From assembly GCF_051020765.1 (NCBI RefSeq), contig NC_134937.1, positions 17,538,947 through 17,602,946 of the forward strand: 64,000 nt of DNA. The letters run 5' to 3'. This stretch comes from Lasioglossum baleicum (Eukaryota; Arthropoda; Insecta; Hymenoptera; Halictidae). The notes under the pieces were generated by a model. It did no database searches. It was not told the DNA's origin and saw only the letters and a program-made list of their open reading frames with translations. The position numbers and the translations under genes were made by a program. Below, one piece after another: positions 13,077-25,583 of the stretch. Numbering within the stretch: the stretch's first letter is position 1; every line of letters starts with the position of its first letter.

Positions 13077-14399
13077 CAGTAAATTCTCTATAAACGCGAA
13101 CGCACCGGGGGGATTTTGTCTCGTTTTTCGATCGTGGTCCTACTTTTTTCGAGCTTCAAAGGCCGAGCCGAACGTAGAGAAGGACAGCGCGTGTAAAGCG
13201 AGACCACGCGCGGGCCTTTGAACTGTGCCGGCGACTTCGACTCTCCGCGTCTCTTTCTTTTCTATACGCGCTATCCTTCCTTGCAGTTTAAATACCATCG
13301 AAGGAAAACTATCGAATCGGAGCGTTTGCATGCATCAGGAAAAGACACACTTTTTGTAGTTTTTGAACTGTTTTAAGTAATGTACTTAAGATTTATTCAA
13401 GATTTATTTAATTTTGTTTCTTATCAAAAAATTGTAATGGAGCGAGCGACGCGCGTGACTTGACACGGTGTTCGGTTTTGCGACATGATCGGTCATAGTT
13501 CATCGCGTCTTTATATTTGCGAAACCGAACGTTAAACATCTGGCACTCCGCGCGGCAATCTTTTTAATAGGTTTTACCGTTAATCCCGACATTACCGTCG
13601 AAAGTTTAGTTACTTTATGACCACCGTAACGCTTGGCCCTCACAACATTCTGTTTTTAGGCGATACAACAACCAGTGCCGTAATGAGGATATGAAGTAAA
13701 CCAATGTGTAATGACAAAAAAATAATATAATAAAAATATAAAACAGTTCAGCATATTTTATAAAGTAATTTTTCTCGTTTTTTAATCTTTGCATAGCGTC
13801 GAGATCGCAATTTCTCTTTCTTTTTCATGTTCTAAAGTCACTTCATATGTACGTACCGTCAATTAAACCACTAAATTCTTTCAAATTATATCGTGTTTGG
13901 TATCATTTTAATCAGAAAAATGCCAGAAATAAGGTAGTGAAAGTCCCATAACAGAATCATGGAAAATGAAGAAGTTTGACTGTTGGTGTAACGTTATGAT
14001 GACTCACGGGCGTTTGAACTGTGCCGGCGCGCTGCGACTCTGCGTCTCTTTCTTTCACATACGCTGTCCTTCCTTGCGCTCGAAACTTTCATCGTCAATT
14101 AAACCACTAAATTCTGCTTAAATTATATCGTGTTTGGTATCAGTTTAATCAGAAAAATGCTAGAAATAAGGTAGTGAAAATCCCATAACAGAATCATGGA
14201 AAATGAAGAAGTTTGACTGTGGTGTAACGTTATGATGACTCACGGGCGCGTTTGAACTGTGCCGACGACTGCGACTCTCCGCGTCGCGTTTGTAGTGGTT
14301 CACACCGATATACCGAGCCGAGTCAGTGTATTAGTTTGGAGGGGATATTTTTGTCGCGTTTATCGTTGAAAGATTTTCGCGTTTATAGAGAATTTACTG
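13077..14399. mobile_element. TA-flanked non-autonomous element, 1.3 kb, with internal tandem duplication
   Basis: The left end is CAGTAAATTCTCTATAAACG (13077) and the right end is its reverse complement ending at 14399. The terminal inverted repeat is about 24 bp and matches perfectly, with TA outside both ends. The interior has no long open frame. It holds a segment GTTTGAACTGTGCCGGCG that recurs near 13217, 14014 and 14251. CAGT termini and TA duplication point to the Tc1/mariner/pogo superfamily. A 236-bp tandem duplication sits at 13857-14287. Confidence 0.7.
13857..14287. repeat. 236-bp tandem duplication inside the 13 kb element
   Basis: Unit 1 begins CGTCAATTAAACCACTAAAT at 13857 and unit 2 begins with the same bases at 14093. 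They stay highly similar through CATGGAAAATGAAGAAGTTT, GTAACGTTATGATGACTCAC and GTGCCG to about 14287, where unit 2 is truncated. A third, inverted and more diverged copy lies at about 14700-14950 in the neighbouring element. Confidence 0.75.
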
Positions 14400-14513
14400 T
14401 ACTTATAATCTACAATTTTGTAGAGACGAATCGGACAACGTTAAATTTAACTCATTTTAAAATGTAGAGCCTCGACACAATTTTATTTCAACATACATTC
14501 CATGAAGCCTGTA

Positions 14514-15050
14514 CAGTATTTTCTCGTTCGTTGCGAAACTGCCGGGGGTTTGAGTTCGCAACGAGCGAATACTGAACTGTTTTGTGATTTATGACTGCGT
14601 CCAGATACACGCCGAGCGCGCCGAGCGAGACTTCAATAGGGAGCCGAACATAGAGAAGGACAGAATGAAATACGGATCGGGTGACCGAAGCGTGTCGCCG
14701 TCGCCGGCACAATTTAAAGGCCCGTGAGTTCTTACAATGTAGTAATGGCAGTGATGGAATTGTTCATTTTCTATTAGGCTTTTATGGGACTTTCACTAAC
14801 ACATTTCTGGCATTTTTCTGATTAAAATGATACCAAACACGATATAATTTGTCCAATATTTAGTGGTTTAATCGACGATGAAAGTTTCGAACGCAACGAA
14901 GAAGAGCGTATAGGAAAGAAAGAGACGCGCGGACAGTCGTCGCCGCCGTACGGAGCGACTCGGCCGACTCGGCGTTGACAGGCAGTGGAGTGGGTAGGCA
15001 CGTCGCAACGAGCGAATACTACATTATTCGCAACGAACGAGAAAATACTG
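14514..15050. mobile_element. Second TA-flanked element (537 bp), related to its neighbour
   Basis: Termini are CAGTATTTTCTCGTTCGTTG (14514) and its reverse complement ending at 15050, a perfect inverted repeat of about 24 bp, with TA on both outer sides. A nested inverted copy of the same terminus (GTTCGCAACGAGCGAATACTG, about 14555-14575) forms a short hairpin at the left end. The interior (14700-14950) is an inverted, diverged copy of the duplicated unit in the 13077-14399 element, so the two belong to related families. No coding capacity. Confidence 0.7.
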
Positions 15051-18000
15051 TAGTGCCTCAACATTATCAATTCCAATTACCCAGTAGTATCAATCGTAAT
15101 ATGAATCATAATATGATTATCATATTGTTTGGCAATGTAGCCTCTTTGGTTTACAGCGATCTAAGCTAATTCATCAACTGCATAAAATTAAACTTCAATT
15201 ACCCTTAAGCTTAGAAATATTAGTTGCCCGACCCAATATTAAAGTTTGTTTTCTCATTTTATGTAAACTATGACTGTATGAATATGTATATACGGTAATT
15301 TACTTCAGTGCAGCAGAAATAGATCTCAGTTGAGATCTGAAATGCTTAAAAAAAAAGAGAAAAAGCATATATTCTATGTGAATATTAGTATATTTAAAAC
15401 AATTTTGAAATTTTGGGACCGCTGTTCGAATTTGCTTGGCGTACCCAAATAAACCGGATTTTAAAAGCGACAAAAGGCTCGTATTGAAAATTCGTCGCAT
15501 TGGGATTGTCAATTACGAGATTGTTCGCCGTGTGTGGGACGGGCGGGCGGGCGGGCGCGCTCGTGTGCGTGTGTGGGAGACTTCTTTGACCGTGCTCGGC
15601 GGTATAATTACGGACGTCGGTGTAGCACGAGCAATATCGTAGAACCGATAGGATGTCTCGTCATGCCCGTTGATCAAAAGTTATTTCGCGTGTCGCCACG
15701 AAACGCCATTAGTCCCACGGCGATCCAATTCGTGGCGACGAGAACACGAATGACCGAAACGCGGCAGAAATTACGTGGTCCGAGTGGCACGTCGCACCTA
15801 GCCACACCAGAATGTGACCATTTAAGGTCGACTTCGCGGCTGACCGACGTTCTCCGACCTCGAGTCATTGTTTAGATTGGATTCACGTACGAGAACGCCC
15901 CGGACAAGGGTCCTCCTTGAAGGATCCACCCAGGCCACGGAAACCTCACGGAAAACCCGTACAGAGTACAATAGCGAAACAGATCCAATCAACCCCCCTC
16001 CTGTAAAAATTCCCACGAATTTTAAATCCCGGAAAAAGAAGACACTCTCTATCGGAATAAAAAGCTTTCGTTTCCATCCGCGAACAATTCCGCGGGTCGC
16101 GCTATTATCGCGTTTAGTTTTAGGATATCCAGCCCGCTGTGCTGATTCTTTCGACGCGATTACCACCCTTTCGTAGAGCGAAAAATATCATTGCGACTGC
16201 AGCCCTCTCTTCAGATCTTTTGCCTTAATTGCGTGCTGATTTTTACATGCAAAAAGCGGCACGATTTTTGGAGGGCGAGTTTCAAAGGGGTTGAAAGGGG
16301 CTGTGCTGCACTGTGATTGAATATTGAAGATTTGAATCCAGTGAAACTTATTAGTACTGACAATCTTGATTTTCAAGAGGAAGGGAAATTTGTAATGAAC
16401 GTTAAATGCGAGAAAAAGAAAATTTTTGAACGAAAAAAGAGAAGGGAATACAGAAAAATATACAGAAGAAAATACTAGATTTGACTAAAATTTTCTACAG
16501 CTAAAAGAACAAACTCTGAGTTATTCCTTCTAGAATTCTATGCATTCGATCGTCTTTGTTAAAAATTTTGTAAACACAATTACACTGTTTTCGAGATCGC
16601 TTTCAGCCGCCGGAAAAACTCTGGGTTCCAACGAAATTGTTCGGGATTCCGTAACTGCGGATACATAATTGTTGCGCGTTTCGCCAAGCTGACAGGGGCC
16701 AGACTGCCGTGAAATGGCAGCCATTAGCCTCATTTGCGATTTACTCAGAGAGGCAACGAGCCGATCTTTCGCCGTTGCCGCGCGTTTCGAGTTTCTTTCC
16801 GGGGCGAAAGGACACTCGAGCTAACGAAGAAAACGTTCTAGCAAGACGGCGACAGCGGCGGCGGCGGCTCTCCTTTTGCCAGACACGAATTAGTTCAGCA
16901 CGCGAATTATCATCCGGCTCGATCGATAAGAACCACCAGCGGGTCCCAATTACGCGAAAACGCGTGGTGTTCCTCGCGAGCATGTAATTTCTCCCTGCGC
17001 GCCGCGCCGAGTAGAAGCTAATTTAAGATGTGGCACGGAGAGCACGGCTAATTGGTCAATATTTGATGTTTCCCCGGGAAACTGGAATAACACCGAGGCA
17101 ATTTGAATGAAGAGCTAAGAGCCGCCCTGTGAACGGCGATGCTGAACGTCATCGAAATCTTGAGGGCTCGAGACGAGATCTTGTGGTTTTTCACTGGCAC
17201 TTCTGGCGATACTGATAGGAGCACATTCCTCCAGTCTGAAACACGACTGGTGGACTTTTCTTTTAAGCGAGAACGTTGTTTAAAGGTACATATAATAAGT
17301 TTTGAAAAAAGTGATTCAAGCAGAATCTACTAATATAGCATCTTAAAAAATACATATTGCGTTCTGTCAAATTAATTTTTGCATTCTGAAAAATTACTTA
17401 TTCATGAATTACCGATATTTAATGAATTCAGTCCTAAGTCAACGAAGTACCCTCAGAAGTATCACAGAAATGTTATTTTTTGAAGCAATATTTGCAACAA
17501 TGGATCGAATAATCCCAGTAAGTAAAGTCTAGTGTTAATTAGTGTTAATAAAATCAATGTATCGGATACTTTGTAATTCTTCGATCCAAATTAGAGGATT
17601 GATTTGGTGCTGTAGTGGTTGCAACGGAGGAATTCCCAAAATGGCGTCGTCCAGTAGCTTCTTACGGCCTTCTTATTTTTGGACACCTGCGGGCACGCAG
17701 TTCTCGTTCCATTGACCTTAAAAAGGAATCGCCTTGGGGCCTCGGGATCATGGCGTGGGCGTACAAACCAGCCTAAACATGGCCCACGCAAGAATCATGC
17801 CGCGGATTCGGTGCAGCCATACCTAAAACTTGTCTCCATGTATGTATATGGGAACAAAAGCTGTCACGCGATCGAGATCTTCATTCACGATAGCGCGGAC
17901 CTGTCCTGGCTCTTGTCCTTTACTGGCGCCTTTATCCTTGCGCTCGACAATTCTGATTTATACTTTTGCGACAGAAATTTCCTTGACGTCACTGCTCGCA

Positions 18001-18150
18001 TTTCTTTCCCATTTCTTCTGTTCCAACCGACACGAAAAATCGACAACTGTCTCCCTGACTGAAACGCGAAATTAAACGACGTGGAATCAAAAGGCGATGT
18101 TTGAGATATTACCGAAGAACATAAATGTCCAAGAAAATTTCTTTCAGGTA

Positions 18151-18258
18151 CTACGGTGGATTTCAAATGTGTTTGAACACTAAAGTTCCGATTCCTGACA
18201 AATTGTCAATATTTAATCATGAATTTGGACCCATTTTAAAGCTCGAAGCTTCTACTTG
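18151..18258 (+). mobile_element. Tc1/mariner-like repeat copy
   Basis: TACGGTGGATTTCAAATGTG, then TTTGAACACTAAAGTTCC, then ATTTTAAAGC(T)CGAAGCTTCTAC. The same blocks occur in inverted orientation at 20354-20487, and the first block resembles the terminus at 50651. The TA-start and the (A/G)GTGGATC consensus suggest a Tc1/mariner-like end. Confidence 0.5.
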
Positions 18259-19336
18259 AAAACGAGTCCACATATATTGCTGTATTATTTTTTTCAACGA
18301 AATGATCACAGTCCAAAAATATAGACAATTTCTTTAAATTAAAAAATGCTTACGCAGATTAAAAAATTATGGAATAATCACCGGTGGATAATATGTTAGG
18401 AAGCATGATAGTGGGATATTTTCATTTCAACAATATCCGCGCGCAGCGCAGCAACCGTGAAAGCGAAAGAAACGCCGGAAAACCTCGATAACAGAACTCC
18501 TTCTTTTCTCTCGGAAGAGAAACACGCAAATCGTATTGGCGGCAATCGAATAAAACGACTACGAGAGGCTAAAAGAAACGGGGCGAAATAAAACGCGGAG
18601 GCAAAGAGAAAGTCGAGCGTGGGCGAGGCATAGCGATGGATGAAATTAGAAAAATCGGGGTTTCCCTTGAAGGGGGAGAACGACTGTGTGAAAAATGGAA
18701 AGGTGTCGGTCAAAGAAAAACGGCCGCGATTTGCGAACGTGCGCGCGAACGAAACGTCGAATATTTCACTTGTAAACTTGAGTTTTTGAAACTGGCCGTT
18801 GCCGAGGAGCGAATTCAATATTTCCTGTGGCCGTGAACCCAAATTTGGGAAGATCGAATTTGCTTTTTACCGTTTCATCTTTAAAACTCGTAAAATTTCG
18901 ATATATTCCAGTGCACCTTCTTTATTTTCCCCTATGTTTATGCTCTCGAATACGGTTTTCCGGATAGAATAGAATCCGTCCAATCTCCAGGTGGGTGCAA
19001 AGACAGAATACTTGGAAAGTTGTTAATTACTTTCGAAATTGATTACAATTCCCGAAGACGCTCCAAGGGTCCATTTAATTCGAGACCTCCGAATTAAGCG
19101 CTGAAAATAATTGCTTAATTGCTAATTCGCGTGAGCCTTTATCCGGCGGCGTAGTAATTCTCAACTTTCGTCGCGTTTCGCAGGGCAAATTGCCAGTTTG
19201 TTGGAAACGCGGAAGAAAAATGAAATCCTCTTACAGGGAAAAAAAGGGGGAACGTTTTCCTTTTGCTGCGAAACAAGTGGGTTAATGCATTTTTAAATAC
19301 GCCACCATTTTTCTAACGAGCGTAAAATGGAAATTA

Positions 19337-19515
19337 CAGTAGAACCTCGCTCTGTGCAACCTCGTTTATTGCACGGAAATCTCGTTCCACTTGTTTCGGA
19401 TTGTGGCGGATACATAATACTTAGGAGTGGAGAACAAGTGATCGGTTCTCTTGCACAACCTCGATCTTTGCATGCAATTGCGGTCCCGTTCCGTGCAATG
19501 AGCGAGGCTCTACTG
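19337..19515. mobile_element. pogo/Tigger-type MITE (179 bp)
   Basis: The left end is CAGTAGAACCTCGCTCTGTG and the right end, read inward, is CAGTAGAGCCTCGCTCATTG. Both are followed by GCAC/GCAA sequence, and TA lies at 19335-19336 and 19516-19517. CAGTAGAACCTCG is a familiar pogo-like terminus. No coding capacity; open frames across it are chance. Confidence 0.8.
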
Positions 19516-20353
19516 TACATCGTTTCCCAGCAGGCGAACGGATCACACGCGTCGTTCCTGTAACAGAAATAAAGTGGAAACCGTGTTTGCCGGTAAGAAA
19601 GGTGAAGAATCGCGTTGGGACGCGTATCGAGAATCGTTTTTGTTCCCGGTAATGCTAAATAAAACGCGGCGGGCAAAAAAGCTTGGCGACGTAAGATGGC
19701 GCTCTCGGTAAAGGTCGTCGACAAAAACGAGAAAGGTGGAAAGTTCACCGAAAATAGCTCGATGGTCGTAACGTCTCTGCGTATAAACATGTTACTGTAC
19801 ACCTGTGCTTACACGAGATGAGATTCGCGATCGGAATATAAAACAAGCGCATCGTAAATGCGCGTACGCGAGGACGAGCCAGATTACCAAGCAGTCGGAT
19901 CCGCTTTGAATCCCAAAGTGTACCATTTATAATGCGCGGATTTTCAAATCGAATTACGACATTTCGATGGGTCCGCGGGAAAAGGGAAATCCTGCTTTCT
20001 AGATGGCAATTATTCATTCACTTCGGAAGACACTTTTTTCGTCGAAAATAATGAATTTTGTACCTATAAATGTACCAATAAATGATGTACCTGCCATCCT
20101 TGTAATATAAGATATCTCATTTTTGCTTCATAAAACAGTAAAAAAATCGTAGATTAATTTTCAAGCAGTCGTTGTAAAGGGGAAGATTCAATCTACAAAT
20201 CTGTAGTAGATTCGGTCGGAAAAATTTTTTTTGATGCTCCCACAGACGATTCAGTTTCGACCATTTTCGACCAAAAACGCGTCCTCTTTTTTCCCCTTGC
20301 TATATCATGCAAAAATACCCTAGCAAAAAAAATTAATATTCGCCGCGAAAGTA

Positions 20354-20487
20354 GAAGCTTCGTGCTTTAAAATGAGCGCAAATTTATTATTGTACTATTT
20401 TTTTTCACGAAACTATGATTGCTCGAATATCGACAGTTTCTCGGGAATGGGAACTTTAGTGTTCAAACACTTTTCAGATCCACCGTA
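20354..20487 (-). mobile_element. Tc1/mariner-like repeat copy, inverted
   Basis: This is the reverse complement of the 18151 copy: GTAGAAGCTTCGTGCTTTAA at the left, GGAACTTTAGTGTTCAAACA in the middle and ATCCACCGTA at the right. It carries about 25 bp more internal sequence than the other copy. Confidence 0.5.
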
Positions 20488-21994
20488 TACATTCGTTTCC
20501 GGTCACGTCGTTAATCCCCGTGAGCCGTGTATGGATTTTCGACGGTGCAACAATCTAGCCGAAGCTCGCGTGTGCGGCCAGAAAACGATCTACAAGCGTA
20601 GTTATCTTCGCATAGATCTTTCGCGCAGTTATTACACCGGCATTCCTCCGGTGTCTCGTTACGTGTCACGATATGCGCGAGAGTAACGTTACGCCTCGAA
20701 TGAACGCTCCGGCTAGCGCGGAATTGAAATTGTTGCGACGCGCCCGTGTTTATAGGGCACCGTAATTTTTGAAAGTTCCAACGGCGCCGACGGACAGGTT
20801 CATAACGAACCTTTCGGTGCTCCGATCAATTTCGCTCGACTTCTTTCCGATTTTTCGACGTTTTTCGAAACTCTGCACCTCGGCCGAACGTCCCCGTAAA
20901 TCGCTTCCTCGAAGATAAACCGTGTGTATGTGTGTGATAATTGGACGAAAAAAATTCTGTTTTCCATGAAAATGAATTGACGACATTCAGAACAGTGGAA
21001 GGATTAAAAGAATTTAAGCATAATCTTAAAGAAGTTAAGGATAATCAAAATAAATCGAGAGTATTCTGGAAATGTTCTGGATGAAACGAGACGATTGGAA
21101 TTCGAATCTGAAAATGATTTCAACCATGCGATTTCCACAGATATATGTTTATGCCCGATAATCCTAGTGGGGATAAGTTTGCAAAGAAATTGAAATCGTG
21201 ATCGACAATTTCTAAAGGGAGTCTTCTCGACGGGATTGCGGAAAATGAAGAGCTAGGAAAACGGCAATATGGTAACTATTGCCCTAAATCCCGCGCATGA
21301 TACACCGCGCTGATCCCGGTAATGCCTCCTAACCGATTATTATGCTACCCCATGCGCATAAACGATCCCTGTTTGGTGTATCAATATGTAGAGGTCCGCG
21401 ATTGGTGGATCGACGCCTACACGGACGTGCAACAACTATCGACACGTGCGCTTCGTTTATGCACTCCGTTAAGTCGGGTTCACCCGAACTGTCGCGTCGT
21501 CGCGACCTAATTTACGCGACGAAACGATGCGACACTGAACGAAGCCGCTCTGCATTGAACCGATACGTCATTCTCATAGTTCTTGCCGAATTATGTTAGA
21601 CCCGCATTCACGGAAAACTTCATGTCCATTTATTCAAAATTAAATAGCAATTTAATCAGAAATGCAAACTTCAGCAGCGTCTACACATTAAAAAAAATAA
21701 GCAGCTACCACCATCGTGTTTTCCAAAGGCGATACATATTTTCGCACGGATATTAAACTACTTCTAAGATGAGCACTCGTTGACAAGGGTATATCTACAG
21801 AAGTATCCCGGCATGGTGGTATTATCGCCGATAAAGAAACTCTTGCGAGGTAGCATGGGAGATAAATCGCGAGGTAAGGGGTTAAATAAATTACGTGGAT
21901 TTTATGAGACATTTATGGTCGCAGGTTCGGCGTGTTAAACAATTCGCGAAAGGAATAAGTAATAAAACGGCGGAGGATTAAAAGATGAATGACC

Positions 21995-22024
21995 AAGGAA
22001 GGAAGGAAGGAAGGAAGGAAGGAA
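21995..22024. repeat. (GGAA)n microsatellite
   Basis: About seven perfect copies of the tetranucleotide AAGG. Confidence 0.95.
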
Positions 22025-23806
22025 AAAGCAACTGACAGAGAAAGAGAAAGGGCGGAGGGGGCGAGTACAACACAAAGACAAGGAATTTAGCCGCGTTTTT
22101 ATTTCGATCGTCTTTTTCACAGGACAATCCGATCCTCCGGATGGGGAAGGAATTTCTCGAGCACACGGGCAGAACAGGGGACGCGCGGGTAACAGAATGA
22201 CGGGGGTGAGAGGTGGGTGGGTGGTCGAAAAGACGAAAAAAGAGTTAATCGATGGAATTCCACGATTTTCGTCGATATTCTCGAATCGTTCGCGTGCGTC
22301 AGAGCGTTCTGCAAGAAGTTAAAAGGAACTTTCGTATAAAAGGAAGAGACTGCACAGAGGGTAGCGGAGGAGAAATTCCAGCAACGTTCCGCGTCTCCGA
22401 AGAGTTATGGCTCGGGGGACACGAAGAAACACGGCATGCATTTGCGAGTAACCGTATAATAGAGCCGCATTGTAGCGATGCCAAATAATTTTCGGCGGGT
22501 CAAGCCGAAATTTTCGAAATACAGAAATTGCGTCTGAATCAAGCCGGAAGTGACGGCGGCCGTGAACCCCCCCGCCCCCGGGAACGTAATGAAAACGTGG
22601 CGAGGGGAAACAGAATCTCGGAAATTATTCTCCTGGTTTCGCATTTTCGTTATCGACGCTGATGAAACATATGTTCGTCGAATTACATAGGTCGTTGGAA
22701 GTATTCTTTCCGAGCGCGGCCAATTAAAAGTTACGTATCAAACCGATAATTAAAGTTGGAAGAACAGCGCGAAATCATAACTTCAGAATTCGAAATTAGG
22801 AGCTCATTTAAACGTGGAGAGTCGAGCACTTTGTTTAACCTGTTAATTCTGCCGCCACTGTTTTCGGAGCACTAGAAGTACCTGTTTTATATTACTTTCT
22901 GAAAATAACGAGAACGTATATGCAAAGAAATAAATTCTTTTTGATAATTATGACAGTCAAAAATTAGTTCCGGAACGCAGAATAAAATCTGCTCCTTTGA
23001 TACCCCGTTTTCGAGAGGAAAACCAATTTGGAAACGTGTGATACGGCGGCATCGGGTTATTCTACGTGTGGAAACAGATAACAAAAATGTAGAGTAACAT
23101 TTTTCGTTCGAAACGTGTTTTCAAGAGGAATCTAATTTGAATATTTGTCGGATACACACCTGTATGTTTGCATAAATCTCTGCGGAACAGAACTCGATTT
23201 TTCAAACATTTGAAAATGGAAGTTCAAACGGGAACATTGTATCCTACTTTTTTTATATCGATTATCTCCATCATTTTCTTGAAAAACAGAGCCCCGGACG
23301 AACAAATTTTATTCTATGTTTTTAATGCAGTTTTCTATAGGTTGGTCAATTTACCTTGGACCCTGAAAGTGTGTACAATTTCATACAGAGTCGTGAACAT
23401 ATATTTTAAAAAATAAAACACAATTGAATTAATAAATACGCGACAGATTCGCCTAGAAATACTATTGCAGCCTACAGTTTCATTCAAAAAATATCAAATC
23501 AATGTCCCCAAAAATCTTCTCTGGGTGGACGAGCTAGTCAAAGGAGATGCTATCGTGGAAATGGTAAATGGAGGTCGACGCTGAGAAGTTGAAAAGCGAA
23601 AGGATGATAGTCTTATATAAATGATGAACCGCATTGTTAAAAATCAGGCGTTCCACGCGTAACAACCTGACAACCGAAGAGGGAGGGGGTCCGGAAAATC
23701 GGAGGATGAAAAATGATCGAGCGATCGGAGGGCGTGCCGCGGCGGGAGGTTTCCCGGGGTTTACGGGTATGGTTATTTATGCGGGCCTTTCTCGATTTAC
23801 TTTCAG

Positions 23807-24009
23807 CTCGGAGATTGGGTACGCTGGTTCGCCGCCAAGGGAGGTGCTCACGAGGGGCAGGAGCATAGACTCCGTGGACAGGCCTTTCCATCCGAGCGAC
23901 TGGGTCGACGTGAACCTCGAAGTACCGAGCACACCGAGGCCGAGCTCGGCCCTCACGAATTTAACCGTCGACACGAGCCTCTATCCCGCTACTACGCCGA
24001 CGTCCAGCT
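23807..24009 (+). CDS. Internal exon of the unidentified gene
   Basis: A 203-nt exon between an acceptor (TTTACTTTCAG) and a donor (CAGCT|GTAAGC). It enters in phase 2 and leaves in phase 1. The product starts SEIGYAGSPPREVL and is rich in Ser, Thr, Pro and Asp, roughly residues 21-88 of the part of the protein seen here. It contains RGRSIDS, a plausible basophilic kinase site, and STPRPSS. No folded domain is recognised. The next exon completes the split codon to Cys. Confidence 0.8.
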
Positions 24010-25583
24010 GTAAGCTCACAATTTATCGTTAGCTCGTACTGCAAGCTGTATCCTTAACGAGAACATGCCCCGCCACGACGTGCCAGCTGATAAGGACCCG
24101 GCACCCGCGGCCACCCCCGCCCCCACCCACGGCTACCATCCCTGCCACCACCGCGCCGCGGGGATGCCCGGTATTTGTCCGTGTTTTGTAAATAAGCGGT
24201 TCCATCCGGCTTCAGCCCCCTCAACGAAAAAAAGACCAGCAAAGGAAAACCGTGCGCGCGGCTCGTCAACACGACGGAAAACTTTCTAGCGGGCGCGACG
24301 CGGCTCGAATATTCGTCCCCGAGCGCGCGGGCGGCTAAAAGTGCTGGCACGGTGTCATCTCTACGGTATAAATGTTCGTAACCACCTTCAAAATCGAGTT
24401 AAATAATTTTTTTTTATATTAGCTGCGCACTTTAATTACTGACATTCCTTGATTTTCATCATTAGATTGCGGATCTTTATGCAAAATATAAATAATATAA
24501 ACATTGATTTGATCCCTTAACGACTTTGTTATGTTAAACACAACATTACCGCATTTTTTGAATTTTTATAATCTTTTCCCGTTTTATATTTCACCGATTC
24601 AATTTCTTCATCGAAATCCCCCCAAAAAAGTTGAAATTTGTTGCACCGTGACAATCGATATATGCTAGAGTTTTGAAAATAATCCCCACAAATTGAGAAA
24701 TTTTTAATTTGCATAATAATTAATTTGACAACTTTTAATTTGCATGAAAACTCGCGGTCTAGTAATCACAGTTCATTCTTGTTAGAATATCCTATGTAGA
24801 TTGAGGGTAAAGCTGCTTGTCGTAGACAATGTTAATCTATTCATATTCAAGATAATTACGGTAGATCGTTCTCAAACTAAGAATCTGGCTCGGGAGACCT
24901 GACGTAGAGGACTTCGAACTTAGAACACTTGATGCAGACATATTGTCAGACACAAGGCGCGTCCTACACTACGACCCCAGACTCTCGAAGCCTAATGACA
25001 GATTATTAGCATCACGTTGCACATGATCGTAGTCAGCACTCTCTGAAATATGTTCGGAAATCTGTAGAATTACACCATCAACACTGCAAATGCATATTCA
25101 GCAGTTCTTTACATGGACGATTAAAAAAATATGCATACATATTTCTATACGAATTTTCTTTCGTTCAGATTCTATGATACAGTTTGTTAGAAAACATTTG
25201 ATAGCTTAGAAATACATTTTTTAAAGATATCTCAGTAACTAGAGGGTGTAGAACAATACAAATTTTTTAAAAGTTGCATATTTTCGAACGGAGAATATAT
25301 CAGGCTAGGAAAATTTTACGCAAAGTCATTCTTGTTTAAACAATATTCCACAGATTTGGTTTTTCTTTGGTAATGAAATACGTTGGTGTAAAGTGACGTC
25401 AAAGTGATTACATGTGATCACGAACAAAATTGTTATCGCCATTGGAAAATTGATAACAAGGTCCTCAGTTATTAATTGTCGATATAGACTGTGAAATCGT
25501 CCTGGACAGATAAATTTTTAAAGTCCAAACCACTTGAGAGTTGAGTGCTGTTCCTTGTTAGTAAATTATAATTTTCTGAAAAG
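24010..25583 (+). other. Intron (about 1.57 kb)
   Basis: The donor is GTAAGC and the acceptor is TTTTCTGAAAAG, with a weak pyrimidine tract. A fragment of the GACTGCGGAT repeat family begins at 24465. Otherwise it is AT-rich sequence with nothing recognised. Confidence 0.65.
24465..24490 (+). mobile_element. GACTGCGGAT-family fragment in an intron
   Basis: TA followed by GATTGCGGATCTTTATGCAA closely follows the family terminus. The far end is not defined. Confidence 0.4.

Larger units (their letters stand above)
9909..23806 (+). other. Long intron (about 13.9 kb)
   Basis: The donor is GTACGT and the acceptor is TTTCAG. I see no convincing exon inside it: open frames here are short, overlap on both strands and lack matched splice sites. 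It contains two adjacent TA-flanked inverted-repeat elements (13077-14399 and 14514-15050), a pogo-type MITE (19337-19515), inverted copies of a Tc1/mariner-like family (18151-18258 and 20354-20487) and a GGAA microsatellite near 22 kb. It is an intron only if the 9847-9908 exon belongs to the same gene as the 23.8 kb exon. Confidence 0.5.

Noticed and set aside
19293..19802. 169-codon open frame on the - strand
   Set aside because: It runs through the pogo-type MITE at 19337-19515, and a + strand frame overlaps it; no protein family features.
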